Source: Verrucomicrobiales bacterium
Lineage (GTDB): Bacteria > Verrucomicrobiota > Verrucomicrobiia > Verrucomicrobiales > DEV007
DNA length: 64,000 bases
Direction of reading: 5' to 3'
Assembly (NCBI GenBank): GCA_029213005.1
Contig: JARGPI010000033.1
Span: forward strand, 1-64,000
In this document: piece by piece, positions 53,330 to 62,535 of the stretch
Position numbering within the stretch: position 1 is the first letter of the stretch
How the letters are laid out: the number at the start of each line of letters is the position of its first letter
Notes under the pieces: generated by a model
What the model saw: the letters and a program-made list of their open reading frames with translations, nothing else
What the model was told of the DNA's origin: nothing
The model's database searches: none
Position numbers and translations under genes: made by a program

Positions 53330-53516
53330 GGGAGAAGGTAACCACAATGGCTAAACATTGTCTACAAGCGTGAAAGGCGCGAAAAGTTACTGGAACTTGC
53401 TGTAGGGGAGGAAATGGAGGGCTTGATAACCAGGGTTTTGCGCCCGGGTTGATCAAACAGAGTGAAAATCGGTTCTACCTCACATTTTCTGAGCCTCCGG
53501 GAACGGTGGCGCGGTA

Positions 53517-54005
53517 TTAGTAGAGGAACTTCATCCCGGCGCGCTCTTTTAAGACCCATCCGGTGTGGCAGGCGTAGATGCGCTTACAAGTAGGGAGGCC
53601 CTGACAAAGTTTATTTACGACGGCGCAGGGCTGAAGTTTGGCGACGGGCATGTCGGTGGGACAGTTGCCGGATTCCATGACGACGGGGCAATGGGTCACC
53701 TGCCACTCACGGTCGCGGGTCATCAAGCGGCGCAGGGAGCGGGAGCCACCACACCGAACTGTAACCCAGCCTTTGATTTCCACTTTGGCCCAGACGTTGC
53801 CACAGGCATCGATCTTTTCGCAGCACTGGCAGAGGGGCAGCAGTGTTTGATGAAACACGTAGGCTGTGATCGGGCAGCTGGCGTTGGGGCTGGAGTAAAC
53901 CGGAATCCCGCCGGAACAGCCGGGGTTCACTACCAACGATCGTGGGCCGGCAATCAAATTTGAAGAGACTAACAAAAGCGCTGCAAATGACAATAATACC
54001 CTCAT
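53517..54005 (-). CDS. Secreted cysteine-rich protein, unknown
   Basis: 162 residues from ATG 54005, with GGAGGT directly before it (spacing is unusually short). Signal peptide MRVLLSFAALLLVSSNLIAG. The mature part has about 14 cysteines, several paired in the first half (CSGG, CPIT, CQCC, CGNVW), and reads like an SH3b-type fold: IPVYSSPNASCPI..., KVEIKGWVTVRC. Disulfide-stabilised and extracytoplasmic by inference. Confidence 0.6.
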   Translation of the reverse strand: MRVLLSFAALLLVSSNLIAGPRSLVVNPGCSGGIPVYSSPNASCPITAYVFHQTLLPLCQCCEKIDACGNVWAKVEIKGWVTVRCGGSRSLRRLMTRDREWQVTHCPVVMESGNCPTDMPVAKLQPCAVVNKLCQGLPTCKRIYACHTGWVLKERAGMKFLY

Positions 54006-54144
54006 ACCTCCATAATGGACCTCAAACTTCGGTGAAGGCAACGAAAATCGTGTTAAAAACTTAGAAGAAATGATGGAGGGTGAGGTCTGTTTCGATTGCT
54101 TAAATCTGGTTTACCTCTAAAAATACCACCTCAATTTTTCTTTT

Positions 54145-56046
54145 ATGTCAGCTTGGTCAATAGACGATTCACGGGAACTTTACGGCGTCGAGCGGTGGGG
54201 AAACTCGTATTTTGATATCAACGAGTCGGGTGAGGCAGTGGTTCACCTCCGTGACAGTTATAAAACGGTACCGGTTTCGCTGAAAAAAGTGGTCGACGGG
54301 ATGAGAGAACGGGGATTTGCCCTTCCTCAAATTCTGCGATTCCGGGATCTGCTGGATAACCGGATCGAGTCGATAAACCGGACTTTTGCCGATGCGATTC
54401 AGGAGGCGGGTTATACCGGCGCTTATCGTGGGGTTTACCCGATCAAGGTGAATCAGCAGCAACAGGTCATCGAGGAGATTGCTGCCTTCGGGAAACGCTA
54501 TCACTATGGTTTTGAAGCAGGTTCGAAGCCGGAGTTGATCGCGGCTCTGTCTTACATCAGTGACACCGAAGCGTTGATCATCTGCAATGGCTACAAGGAT
54601 GATGAATTTATCGATCTGGCCCTGCATGCCAAATCGATGGGCTATCAGATATTCATCGTTGTGGAAATGCCGGGGGAATTGCCGGACATCATTCGTCGTT
54701 CCCGTGAGATGGGGATTCGCCCGCTGCTGGGGATCCGCTTCCGGTTATCGACTAATTCCGAGGGGCATTGGGCGGAGTCCGGCGGGGACCGCTCGGTTTT
54801 CGGACTGAATACCTCTCAGTTGATTGATATGGTCGATTACCTGCGGGAAGAGGATTTTCTCGATTGCCTGCAGTTGTTTCATTACCATCAGGGATCGCAG
54901 TTGCCGAACATCCGGGTGATCCGGGAGGCGGCTCTGGAAGCGGTCCGGGTTTATGTTTCTCTCGTAAAAGAGGGTGCTCCGATGGGGTATCTCGATATGG
55001 GCGGCGGTCTGGCTGTCGATTACGACGGTTCGCAGGAGAATTCCGCGTCCTCCTGTAACTACACGCTGGCGGAGTATTGCTCGGATTTGATCGAAGTGGT
55101 TCAGGATCAGTGCCGGATTGCCGGGGTTCAAGAGCCGACGATCATCACGGAGTCGGGCCGTGCCATAGTTGCTTATTATTCGGTGCTGGTATTTAACATT
55201 CTCGACGTAACCCGGTTCGAGGAGAAGGAAGCGCAACCGAGACCGGAAAAGGGGAGCGCCAAGATTCTTTTCGATCTCTGGGAGATTTCGGAGCGGATTT
55301 CGGAGGACACGCTTCAGGAGTGTTTTAACGATGCGGTTTTTTACCGGGATCAAGCAAGAGCTCAATTCACGCACGGCAGTCTCGATCTCCGGACCCGAGG
55401 TGAGGCGGAGCGGCTTTACTGGTGGAATTGCACCTTGCTGGCGGAGGCGATGCAACGTGTCGAGGAAGTTCCGGATGATCTCGCCGGACTCGACCGCACT
55501 TTGATCGATTTTTATTATTCGAACTTCTCGCTGTTCCAGTCCCTGCCCGATTCCTGGGCGATTGATCAGCTGTTTCCCTTTATGCCGCTGCATCGTCTCA
55601 ATGAAGAGCCGACTCACCGGGCGATTCTGGCCGACATCACCTGCGATTGTGACGGGAAAGTCGATCAGTTTATCGATGGCGAAGGGAATGGAGTCCGCGA
55701 CTATTTGCCGGTCCACGATCGGGAGCCGGGGGATGATTATGTGATCGGAGCGTTTCTGGTGGGAGCTTATCAGGAGACGCTCGGTGATCTCCACAATTTG
55801 CTTGGCGATCCCCATGTGGTTTCGATCGGGGTGAAAGACGGGGAAATCACTTATCAAAACGAGGTTGAGGGCGATTCCGTAGCCGACGTCCTTTCCTACG
55901 TAGAGTATAACCCCAAAACAATGGAACGTCGCTTCCGTTCGACGGCGGAGAGTGCGGTTCAGCGCGGCGCGATTACTCCGACTCAGCTGAAGAGCATCAT
56001 GGATGCCTATCGCGAGACGCTTAACGGCTACACCTACTACGAGTAA
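54145..56046 (+). CDS. speA: Biosynthetic arginine decarboxylase SpeA
   Basis: 633 residues, PLP enzyme that converts arginine to agmatine for polyamine synthesis. PLP lysine K101 in GVYPIKVNQQQQ, glycine-rich phosphate site YLDMGGGLAVDYDGS, ESGRAIVAYYSVLVFN, and substrate-site cysteine in ADITCDCDGKVDQFI. Length and order match SpeA. No agmatinase or agmatine deiminase gene is nearby. It ends just before a hexanucleotide repeat. Confidence 0.96.
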   Translation: MSAWSIDDSRELYGVERWGNSYFDINESGEAVVHLRDSYKTVPVSLKKVVDGMRERGFALPQILRFRDLLDNRIESINRTFADAIQEAGYTGAYRGVYPIKVNQQQQVIEEIAAFGKRYHYGFEAGSKPELIAALSYISDTEALIICNGYKDDEFIDLALHAKSMGYQIFIVVEMPGELPDIIRRSREMGIRPLLGIRFRLSTNSEGHWAESGGDRSVFGLNTSQLIDMVDYLREEDFLDCLQLFHYHQGSQLPNIRVIREAALEAVRVYVSLVKEGAPMGYLDMGGGLAVDYDGSQENSASSCNYTLAEYCSDLIEVVQDQCRIAGVQEPTIITESGRAIVAYYSVLVFNILDVTRFEEKEAQPRPEKGSAKILFDLWEISERISEDTLQECFNDAVFYRDQARAQFTHGSLDLRTRGEAERLYWWNCTLLAEAMQRVEEVPDDLAGLDRTLIDFYYSNFSLFQSLPDSWAIDQLFPFMPLHRLNEEPTHRAILADITCDCDGKVDQFIDGEGNGVRDYLPVHDREPGDDYVIGAFLVGAYQETLGDLHNLLGDPHVVSIGVKDGEITYQNEVEGDSVADVLSYVEYNPKTMERRFRSTAESAVQRGAITPTQLKSIMDAYRETLNGYTYYE

Positions 56047-56088
56047 GCTTATTTTATTCTCTTGTTCCTGCTCCTAATCTTGTTCTTG

Positions 56089-56145
56089 ATCCCCGTTTTT
56101 CGAGCAAGAGCAAGAGCAAGAGCAAGAGCAAGAGCAAGCGGGGAT
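56089..56145. repeat. Hexanucleotide repeat (GAGCAA) x6 inside a hairpin
   Basis: Six exact GAGCAA units occupy 56102-56137. They are flanked by ATCCCCG (56089-56095) and CGGGGAT (56139-56145), which are complementary, and the T-run TTTTT precedes the array. Upstream, CTTGTTCCTGCTCC and CTTGTTCTTG (56061-56088) are similar to the complement of the units, so a longer imperfect hairpin is possible. It lies between convergent genes and may terminate both. Unit number could vary by slippage. Confidence 0.8.
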
Positions 56146-57125
56146 TAGCCAGGTTGCGAGCTGACGACGAGGGAGATGGAACCCCAGGTTTCGTCGACGA
56201 TGGACTTCAGATCCATGATGGGGCGGTTCTGGAAACTGATGATGTGCAGCTCTTTGGTGGGGCCGTCTTCCAGAAGAATCTGCCTGAGCTTTTTCAAGCC
56301 GGGATAGGTGATTTCGTCCTGAAGGTCGCAGACGAAGAAGACTTTGCTGCGGCGGGACCAGTCGCTTTCGAGCTCTCTGACGAAACCGGCGTTTTCCACG
56401 ATCGCACACCCTTTGACTTCGATAATCCGGGCTCGCGGAAAGAGATTGATCACGAGGGTGGAGAGCTTCTCGCTGTGTTTCCGCATGCTTCGCGAATTGT
56501 CAACGTAGAGGAGGATATCGGAACCGTCACCAAGGCCCTTTCCATCGAAAATGGAACCGAGGTTGCCTTCGGAGACGCCGGATTGGACTCCCTGTTTCCC
56601 GATGGACTGTCCAATGCCGAATTCAGCCGCTCCGGAGGAAAAGGATTCACCGGCTGAAGGCAGGCCGATGGAGGGGAGCGCAAATGAACTGAGAGCCGTC
56701 GAGCGAAACGCCTCCTGTACGGTTTTATCAGGATTCTCGGTTTCGCTGGATTTGTGCTCCTTCTTTTTCGCTGAAGATGAGGAACTGGAGGCTTCGGAAT
56801 TGGTGTCTTTTTCGGAGGGGCTGATTTGAACCACAACTTTGGGTGGCTGGCGTCGAACCGTGGAGCGAACGGCAAGAAAGGAGAGGGCGATCAGGATGAA
56901 GGCGTTGATCGCGATGGCAAAAACGATGGATTGTGACAACTCAATGAGTCTGCTCAGGTCACGGAAGAGCGGCTTCCGGGCCATTGGTTTGGGTAAATTT
57001 ACCCTGGGTCGGGAAGTTCTGCGGACTCGATCGAGGAGGGTGGACTGAGAGTCAGTCATGTCGGTGAGCAACTCTCTAACGTTTGGATCACCCCTGCCTT
57101 TGAGCAATCTGTTCCTGTCATCCAT
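56145..57125 (-). CDS. Membrane-anchored VWA-like protein
   Basis: 326 residues from ATG 57125; M23 at 57059 is another possible start. About 65 cytoplasmic residues, one membrane helix (66-87), a Ser-rich linker (about 105-130), and a soluble domain from about 200. LGDGSDILLYVDNSRSMRKHSEKL has the metal-ion-dependent adhesion pattern D209-x-S211-x-S213, and RIIEVKGCAIV..., KVFFVCDLQDEITYPGL, ELHIISFQN fit later VWA strands. The middle (about 140-195) is rich in Gly and Ser. No MoxR ATPase is next to it. Function unknown. Confidence 0.6.
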   Translation of the reverse strand: MDDRNRLLKGRGDPNVRELLTDMTDSQSTLLDRVRRTSRPRVNLPKPMARKPLFRDLSRLIELSQSIVFAIAINAFILIALSFLAVRSTVRRQPPKVVVQISPSEKDTNSEASSSSSSAKKKEHKSSETENPDKTVQEAFRSTALSSFALPSIGLPSAGESFSSGAAEFGIGQSIGKQGVQSGVSEGNLGSIFDGKGLGDGSDILLYVDNSRSMRKHSEKLSTLVINLFPRARIIEVKGCAIVENAGFVRELESDWSRRSKVFFVCDLQDEITYPGLKKLRQILLEDGPTKELHIISFQNRPIMDLKSIVDETWGSISLVVSSQPG

Positions 57126-57276
57126 GCGCTACAACATGGATCCGTTTTTGAAAGGCGTCTTTAAGTTTTTCATGGACTCTAAGCCGGGGTTAACATTCCA
57201 TTCATCTTCTCCGGAGGCGGTGAAAGAATGGATTCTTGATTCGTCTCTCTTCACAAACTATCTTTCCCCAGCTTTT

Positions 57277-58095
57277 ATGAGGATACGCTTTTCCATCTAT
57301 TTTCTGATCCACTTTTTCCTGCTTTCCTCATCCGTTTTCGCCCAGCGAGCTCTCACTCCGGCCCCGCAATTGATTGCCGAAAGTGCCATGGCGATCGATG
57401 GAATGACGGGCGAGGTCCTGCTCGCCAAAAATATTGATAAAAAGCGATCGGTGGCGAGCACGCAAAAGCTGCTCACCGCTCTGATCATTGCCGAAAGCGG
57501 AAATCTCGACAGTCTGGTGACGGTGGAGAAGACCGACGGGATGATCGAGCCGCGCAATCTCTGGATCACGTCGGGGAGTCGGTATAAAAAGGGCAAGCTC
57601 CTTGAAATGATGTTGATGCGCAGTTTCAACGACGTCACCAAGTGTCTCGCGAGGGATCATTCCTCGAGCCAGGCGGAGTTTGCGAAGGCGATGAACGTAA
57701 AAGCGGCGGAAATCGGGATGAATAACTCGGTTTTTCTCAACGCGCACGGGCTCACCGCGGAGGGGCAATATTCCACAGCGCGGGACATGATGAAGCTCGC
57801 TCAGCGGGCTTTGGCCAACCCGGACATTCAGCGGATGGTGGCAACCCGGGAAACAACTTTTACTTATCATGGCGGGAAAACGATCCCGGTTAAAAACAGC
57901 AACGATCTGCTCCACACTTATCACGAGTGTGTCGGGATGAAAACCGGCTACACCAAGGATGCGGGACGCTGTCTGGTTTGCGCCGGTTACCGGAATAATC
58001 AATGGGTCATTGCCGTGATTTTAGGCAGCTCATGGGACGGGGTGTGGACCGACTCGGAAGCGGTTCTGAAATGGGGCCTCGATAACCTTCAGTGA
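57277..58095 (+). CDS. D-alanyl-D-alanine carboxypeptidase (PBP5/6 family)
   Basis: 272 residues from ATG 57277, chosen because it starts a clear signal peptide (FSIYFLIHFFLLSSSVFAQ); the frame upstream is not typical coding sequence. Catalytic motifs of family S11 are all present: S61-T-Q-K64, S116-F-N118 and K222-T-G224. It trims the terminal D-Ala of peptidoglycan stem peptides. The C-terminal amphipathic anchor of PBP5 is absent, so it may be soluble in the periplasm. Confidence 0.88.
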   Translation: MRIRFSIYFLIHFFLLSSSVFAQRALTPAPQLIAESAMAIDGMTGEVLLAKNIDKKRSVASTQKLLTALIIAESGNLDSLVTVEKTDGMIEPRNLWITSGSRYKKGKLLEMMLMRSFNDVTKCLARDHSSSQAEFAKAMNVKAAEIGMNNSVFLNAHGLTAEGQYSTARDMMKLAQRALANPDIQRMVATRETTFTYHGGKTIPVKNSNDLLHTYHECVGMKTGYTKDAGRCLVCAGYRNNQWVIAVILGSSWDGVWTDSEAVLKWGLDNLQ

Positions 58096-58170
58096 TCCGG
58101 ATATTCCGGACCTTTTCAATCCTATCTTGCGTCGGGCGTCGGTTCGGCCTAGCATCTCCGCAATTGCATC

Positions 58171-58953
58171 ATGTTAGCCGTTATTTCACCTGCGAAAACG
58201 CTCGATTACGAGAGCGCCCTTCCAGCTCATAATCCCACGCAACCGGAGTTTCTCGATGATTCGGAGGAATTGATCGGAGTGCTCCGGAAAAAGACCCGGC
58301 CCCAGCTCAGTGATTTGATGGGGATCAGCGAGAAACTGGCCGATTTGAATTTCCAGCGCTACAAAGACTGGAGCGTGCCGTTTGATGAGGATAATGCCCG
58401 CGCCGCTTTGTTGGCTTTTAAGGGCGATGTCTACACTGGATTTACATTGGAAACTTACGGGAAACGGGACTTCAATTTCAGTCAGAAACATCTCCGGATT
58501 CTCTCAGGCCTGTACGGATTGCTCCGGCCGATGGATCTCATGCAGCCCTACCGTCTCGAAATGGGGACAAAGCTGAAGAATCCCCGGGGCAAAGATCTCT
58601 ATGAGTTCTGGGGATCGAGGATAACCGAAGCGGTGGATGCGGCGGTGGAGGAGTCAGGTTCGGAATATCTGATCAATCTCGCTTCCAATGAGTACTTCAG
58701 TTCGATCCGCAAAGGGGAGTTGAAATCGACCATTATCACTCCCGGTTTCAAGGACCTGAAAAACGGCAAATACAAAATCGTCAGTTTCTACGCCAAGAAA
58801 GCGCGGGGAATGATGTGCGATTTTATGATTAAAAACCGGATTACCAATCCTGAAGAGCTGAAAAAGTTTGATACCGCTGGCTATCGATATAATAAAGAGC
58901 TGAGTGACAACGTTTCGTGGGTGTTCACCCGTGACGAACCGCCCAAGGCTTGA
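58171..58953 (+). CDS. yaaA: Peroxide stress protein YaaA
   Basis: 260 residues of the YaaA/DUF328 family. ISPAKTLDYESALP at the start, then LNFQRYKDW, ALLAFKGDVYTGF, RILSGLYGLLRPMDLMQPYRLEMGTKL, INLASNEYFSSI, KNGKYKIVSFYAKKARGMM. In E. coli it limits free iron and DNA damage during peroxide stress. Next gene starts 11 bases after the stop. Confidence 0.93.
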   Translation: MLAVISPAKTLDYESALPAHNPTQPEFLDDSEELIGVLRKKTRPQLSDLMGISEKLADLNFQRYKDWSVPFDEDNARAALLAFKGDVYTGFTLETYGKRDFNFSQKHLRILSGLYGLLRPMDLMQPYRLEMGTKLKNPRGKDLYEFWGSRITEAVDAAVEESGSEYLINLASNEYFSSIRKGELKSTIITPGFKDLKNGKYKIVSFYAKKARGMMCDFMIKNRITNPEELKKFDTAGYRYNKELSDNVSWVFTRDEPPKA

Positions 58954-58964
58954 ATTTTATTTTT

Positions 58965-59591
58965 ATGATAACTCGAATATCGATTGTTTTGATGGCTTCG
59001 ATCTGTTTTGCCATCCTTCCGGCGATGGGTCAGGAAGAAATGATTGTGAGACGGGCTACCATTTCGAACTTTCTGACGGATCCGATCGTTACGGGAAATA
59101 TCCGGGTGGCGGACGATGTCAGCTCGACACTGCCTTCCACTTTTATCCTGACTCATCCTCTAACCGGTCAGTCGATTTATTGGAGTCCAGTGATTTGTCG
59201 TTTGATTGCGATTAAAAACGGGGAGCGGACTTCCTTCCACGAAGTGGTCGCAGAAGGGCCCCATCCGTTTGCGTTTTCTCTGGGGGCGATCGGTAAACCC
59301 AAATTTTTCGGATTCCGGATGGTGGATGGTTTACCCGAGTTTCTGTACACTTACGGGCAGTTGTCGATCGAAGAGAAATTTCAGTTTTCAAAGGACGGTC
59401 GGAAAATTGAGCAGAGTTTTAAAGTCGCTTCCACGGCGATCGACGGGGCTTTCAGCGTGTCGGAGGAAGTTCGCAAAATCGTGACAGCCGATAACGGTCG
59501 CTGGGGCGGGAACGTGATCAGATTCCGCCGCGATGAGTTCAATGCCGGATTCACTGTGACCTATCATCTCGATCCAAGCCAACCACGCTAA
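58965..59591 (+). CDS. Secreted protein, unknown
   Basis: 208 residues from ATG 58965. Signal peptide ISIVLMASICFAILPAMG. The mature part is strand-rich with no cysteine cluster or known motif (ISNFLTDPIVTGNIRVADDVSS, FHEVVAEGPHPFAF). It ends 3 bases before the next secreted protein and probably forms a unit with it. Confidence 0.6.
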   Translation: MITRISIVLMASICFAILPAMGQEEMIVRRATISNFLTDPIVTGNIRVADDVSSTLPSTFILTHPLTGQSIYWSPVICRLIAIKNGERTSFHEVVAEGPHPFAFSLGAIGKPKFFGFRMVDGLPEFLYTYGQLSIEEKFQFSKDGRKIEQSFKVASTAIDGAFSVSEEVRKIVTADNGRWGGNVIRFRRDEFNAGFTVTYHLDPSQPR

Positions 59592-59594
59592 TTT

Positions 59595-60908
59595 ATGTTC
59601 CGTTTATCTATTTTTGCTTTCGGTTTGCTGGTGACAGTGGCATCTGCCCAGGATGAAGTGGCGGTAGTGGACGGCTCTGTTCCGGAGCCAACGCCTCCGC
59701 AGAGCAAAGCGGTGAAACCGAAAGTGGCCAGTCCGGCTGTCTCGGAAATTGTCCGGATCGACAAGTCGAACGCTTTTTTCCTCGATACGCTAGGTCAACT
59801 GGGAGTGGCGAAATTTTCCGAAGAACTGGAGCTCGTCGCCTGGGATTATTATTCCCATTTTCAGTGGCTCGAAGCCCGCCACATGGCGGTGGGACGCAAT
59901 TTGTCGATCGTTTCCGGATCTCCGAACGAGATCACCCAGGCCTTCGATACGAATAAGGACGGAAAGCTCGATTTCTTTCAGGATATGATCTCGGAGTGGC
60001 CGGGGAAATCCGATGGTGCGGCGATTTCATGTGGTCCGGTTGCCGATCAGCACGGTCGCCTCCTCTTCGCCGTCGCGCCCAAGCCCGGTTCGGAGGAAAA
60101 GGCATCCGTCTCGACTTTGTTTGCGTGGAATCCAGGCGGCCAGACCCTGACCACACTGGCGACGAGCTCGCTTCCTATCGCGGAGATGGCGGTCTCCAAA
60201 GACGGGATGTTAGCGGCCTGGATCCAGCTCCCGACCTACACCGAGGGTTATTATATCGCCCTGGCCACACTACCCGGATTCGATCCGAAGAAGCCGGACG
60301 AACAGCCCGCCAATCCTCCGGCTCTGTTACCCAATTTGATTATTCCGGCGTCGATGACGGATTTTCACTCAATTGGTCAATTTTGTTTCGCCTACGAAAA
60401 TGAGAAGGAGAAACTCTTTGTGACCTGCCCGGAAGCGAAACGCCTCATCGAAATGGTGCCGGAGAAAAACGATAACGGCTGGGGCGGGACCGTATCGATT
60501 CGGGAGACATTCGATCAACCCATTTACGCCGTCGAACCGATGGAGGAAGGAAAAATTCTGATCGGCGGAAAAGCCGGATTTCTCCCTCTCGGAAAAAATT
60601 TGAGAGCCTTCCGCTTCAAAGACCTCAGGATCACATCGGATGCGTTGGAGATCGATTTCACCCAGCCAGTCGACCGCGCCAAGGCCACCTCGGAAACCGA
60701 AGGCCTTCAGCTCGCGATCATCCCACTGGAAGGGGAGCTGGAACCGTTTGAGGCCCCGCGCCCGATTGTCGAGTCTGATGGCAGGACCGTGATCCTCGAA
60801 CTGCCTAAACTTCCCGGGAAAGCGATTATCAAAGTGGACGCCCCTAATCTGACTTCCGAGGATGGCGAACCGATCGTTTTTCCATCCCTCTTCTACACTT
60901 TGAATTAG
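59595..60908 (+). CDS. Secreted propeller-like protein with EF-hand-like motif
   Basis: 437 residues. Signal peptide to about residue 18. DTNKDGKLDFFQDM (about 116-129) has the calcium-loop pattern DxNxDGxLD. Repeating strand patterns from about 140 to 340 (LLFAVAPKPGSEEKASVSTLFAW, MAVSKDGMLAAW, KEKLFVTCPEAKRLIEMV, ILIGGKAGFLPLG) suggest a beta-propeller, followed by an Ig-like end (EIDFTQPVDRAKATSE). Similar parts occur in PVC-type dehydrogenases. No haem site. Function unknown. Confidence 0.6.
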   Translation: MFRLSIFAFGLLVTVASAQDEVAVVDGSVPEPTPPQSKAVKPKVASPAVSEIVRIDKSNAFFLDTLGQLGVAKFSEELELVAWDYYSHFQWLEARHMAVGRNLSIVSGSPNEITQAFDTNKDGKLDFFQDMISEWPGKSDGAAISCGPVADQHGRLLFAVAPKPGSEEKASVSTLFAWNPGGQTLTTLATSSLPIAEMAVSKDGMLAAWIQLPTYTEGYYIALATLPGFDPKKPDEQPANPPALLPNLIIPASMTDFHSIGQFCFAYENEKEKLFVTCPEAKRLIEMVPEKNDNGWGGTVSIRETFDQPIYAVEPMEEGKILIGGKAGFLPLGKNLRAFRFKDLRITSDALEIDFTQPVDRAKATSETEGLQLAIIPLEGELEPFEAPRPIVESDGRTVILELPKLPGKAIIKVDAPNLTSEDGEPIVFPSLFYTLN

Positions 60909-60944
60909 AGGTAAAAAGTGTAAGAATATCATCGCTTGGCTGAC

Positions 60945-60979
60945 TGTACCCTGTACAATTTCGGACTGTACCGTGTACA
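60945..60979. repeat. GTAC palindromic repeat, pair
   Basis: TGTACCCTGTACA (60945-60957) and TGTACCGTGTACA (60967-60979) are 22 bases apart, 25 bases before the glpD start, so they probably lie in the glpD leader or promoter. A longer open frame from 60936 would translate them in front of GlpD, but the natural start is 61005. Confidence 0.87.
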
Positions 60980-61004
60980 GTCCCGCTCCTCTGAGGCAGA
61001 TATC

Positions 61005-62513
61005 ATGAATCGCACCGACCAAATCGCCCGACTCAATGACCACAAAGGGGTATGGGATCTCATCGTGATCGGGGGCGGTGCCACTGGACTCGCGATTGCT
61101 CTCGATGCCGCGACCCGGGGATATCAGACCGTGCTTCTCGAAGCCGCTGATTTTGCCGAAAGCACCTCGTCAAAGAGTACCAAATTGATTCACGGCGGAG
61201 TTCGCTACCTTCGCGGTGGCGAAGTGAGTCTCGTTCACGAAGCGCTTCATGAAAGAGGGCGTCTCTTGAAGAACGCTCCCAACGTCGTCAAACCGATCCC
61301 GTTTATCGTTCCCGCCTATCGCTGGTACGATCGCATTTTTTACGGCACCGGTTTGAGCCTTTACGATATGCTCGCCGGAAAACTCGGCATCGGAAAAACC
61401 GGTCACTTTTCCCTGAAGCAAACCCTCGAGGAGACTCCCAATATCAATCCGAAAGGCCTCCGCGGCGGCACTTATTACTGGGACGCCCAATTCGACGATG
61501 CCCGGCTCGCCATCGCCATGGCAAAAACCGCCGCGTCACGTGGTGGACCCGTGCTGAACCACGTTAAAGTGACGGGTCTGATCAAAGAGAACGACACCGT
61601 TCGCGGCGTCCTCGCAAGAGACGACCTCGGACAGTCCGAATTTCAGCTTCGTGCCAAAGCCGTGATCAACGCCACCGGGGTATTTACCGATTCGGTCCGC
61701 AAAATGGACGATGCTGCAGCACCGGAAGTCATTACGCCGAGTCAGGGTATTCATATCGTGCTCGACCGCAAATTCATTGGTTCCGAGACTGGGATCATGA
61801 TTCCGGAGACCGATGACGGACGGGTTCTCTTCGCCATTCCCTGGCACAACCGGGTCATTCTCGGAACCACCGACACGCCCGGTGTGTCCGTTGAGCTCGA
61901 GCCGCGCCCCCTCAAAGAGGAGATCGACTATTTGATCAATCACGCAGCGAGGTACCTGTCAGAAGCACCGATTCACACCGACATCAAAGCAACTTTCGCT
62001 GGACTGCGGCCACTCGTCAGTCCGCCAAAGAACGAAAAGGGGAAAACATCGAAAATTTCCCGGAAACACAGCCTTTTCGTCAGTGACTCCGGTCTCATCA
62101 CGATGACCGGCGGAAAATGGACGACCTGTCGCTCCATGGCCGAAGCCGCAATCGACCGCGCGATCGATCTCGGGAAACTGGAACCGGCCCGGTGTCAGAC
62201 CTACTCAATGCGTCTCCTCGACGAAGCGCCCGGCCCCGCGTTGGCTGAAAGCGATCCGTCACTCAGTGAGCCTCTCGACGAAGACCTTCCCTACACCTAT
62301 GCCGATATCGCCGCCGCGGTGCGGGAGGAGCAGGCCGAAACTCTGGACGACGCCCTGTCCCGGAGAACCCGGTGTCGTCTGCTCGATGAAATCGCGTCGA
62401 TGCGGTGCGCTCCCAAAGTGGCCGAATTTATGGCCCGGGAGAAGGGTAAAGATCAGAAATGGATCGATGATCAACTGATCGAATTTTCTTCAAAAGTTGA
62501 ACCATCAACGTAA
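61005..62513 (+). CDS. glpD: Glycerol-3-phosphate dehydrogenase GlpD
   Basis: 502 residues from ATG 61005. FAD-dependent enzyme at the inner membrane that oxidises glycerol-3-phosphate to dihydroxyacetone phosphate and passes electrons to quinone. FAD motif VIGGGATGLAIALDAATRG, then SSKSTKLIHGGVRYL, INATGVFTDSVRKM, LGTTDTPG and FAGLRPLVSPP, with MTGGKWTTCRSMAE near the end. No glpK or glpF is nearby. Confidence 0.93.
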   Translation: MNRTDQIARLNDHKGVWDLIVIGGGATGLAIALDAATRGYQTVLLEAADFAESTSSKSTKLIHGGVRYLRGGEVSLVHEALHERGRLLKNAPNVVKPIPFIVPAYRWYDRIFYGTGLSLYDMLAGKLGIGKTGHFSLKQTLEETPNINPKGLRGGTYYWDAQFDDARLAIAMAKTAASRGGPVLNHVKVTGLIKENDTVRGVLARDDLGQSEFQLRAKAVINATGVFTDSVRKMDDAAAPEVITPSQGIHIVLDRKFIGSETGIMIPETDDGRVLFAIPWHNRVILGTTDTPGVSVELEPRPLKEEIDYLINHAARYLSEAPIHTDIKATFAGLRPLVSPPKNEKGKTSKISRKHSLFVSDSGLITMTGGKWTTCRSMAEAAIDRAIDLGKLEPARCQTYSMRLLDEAPGPALAESDPSLSEPLDEDLPYTYADIAAAVREEQAETLDDALSRRTRCRLLDEIASMRCAPKVAEFMAREKGKDQKWIDDQLIEFSSKVEPST

Positions 62514-62535
62514 GTGAAGTAAATTACGGAACTGT

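Noticed and set aside
56102..56137. CRISPR-like array
   Set aside because: The units are six bases with no spacers; it is a simple sequence repeat and no cas gene is present.
57058..57276. Longer start for the D,D-carboxypeptidase
   Set aside because: It would put 73 extra residues ahead of a typical signal peptide; ATG 57277 is preferred.
60936..61004. N-terminal extension of GlpD through the palindromic repeat
   Set aside because: The added residues are only a translation of the repeat, and the FAD-domain start fits ATG 61005.
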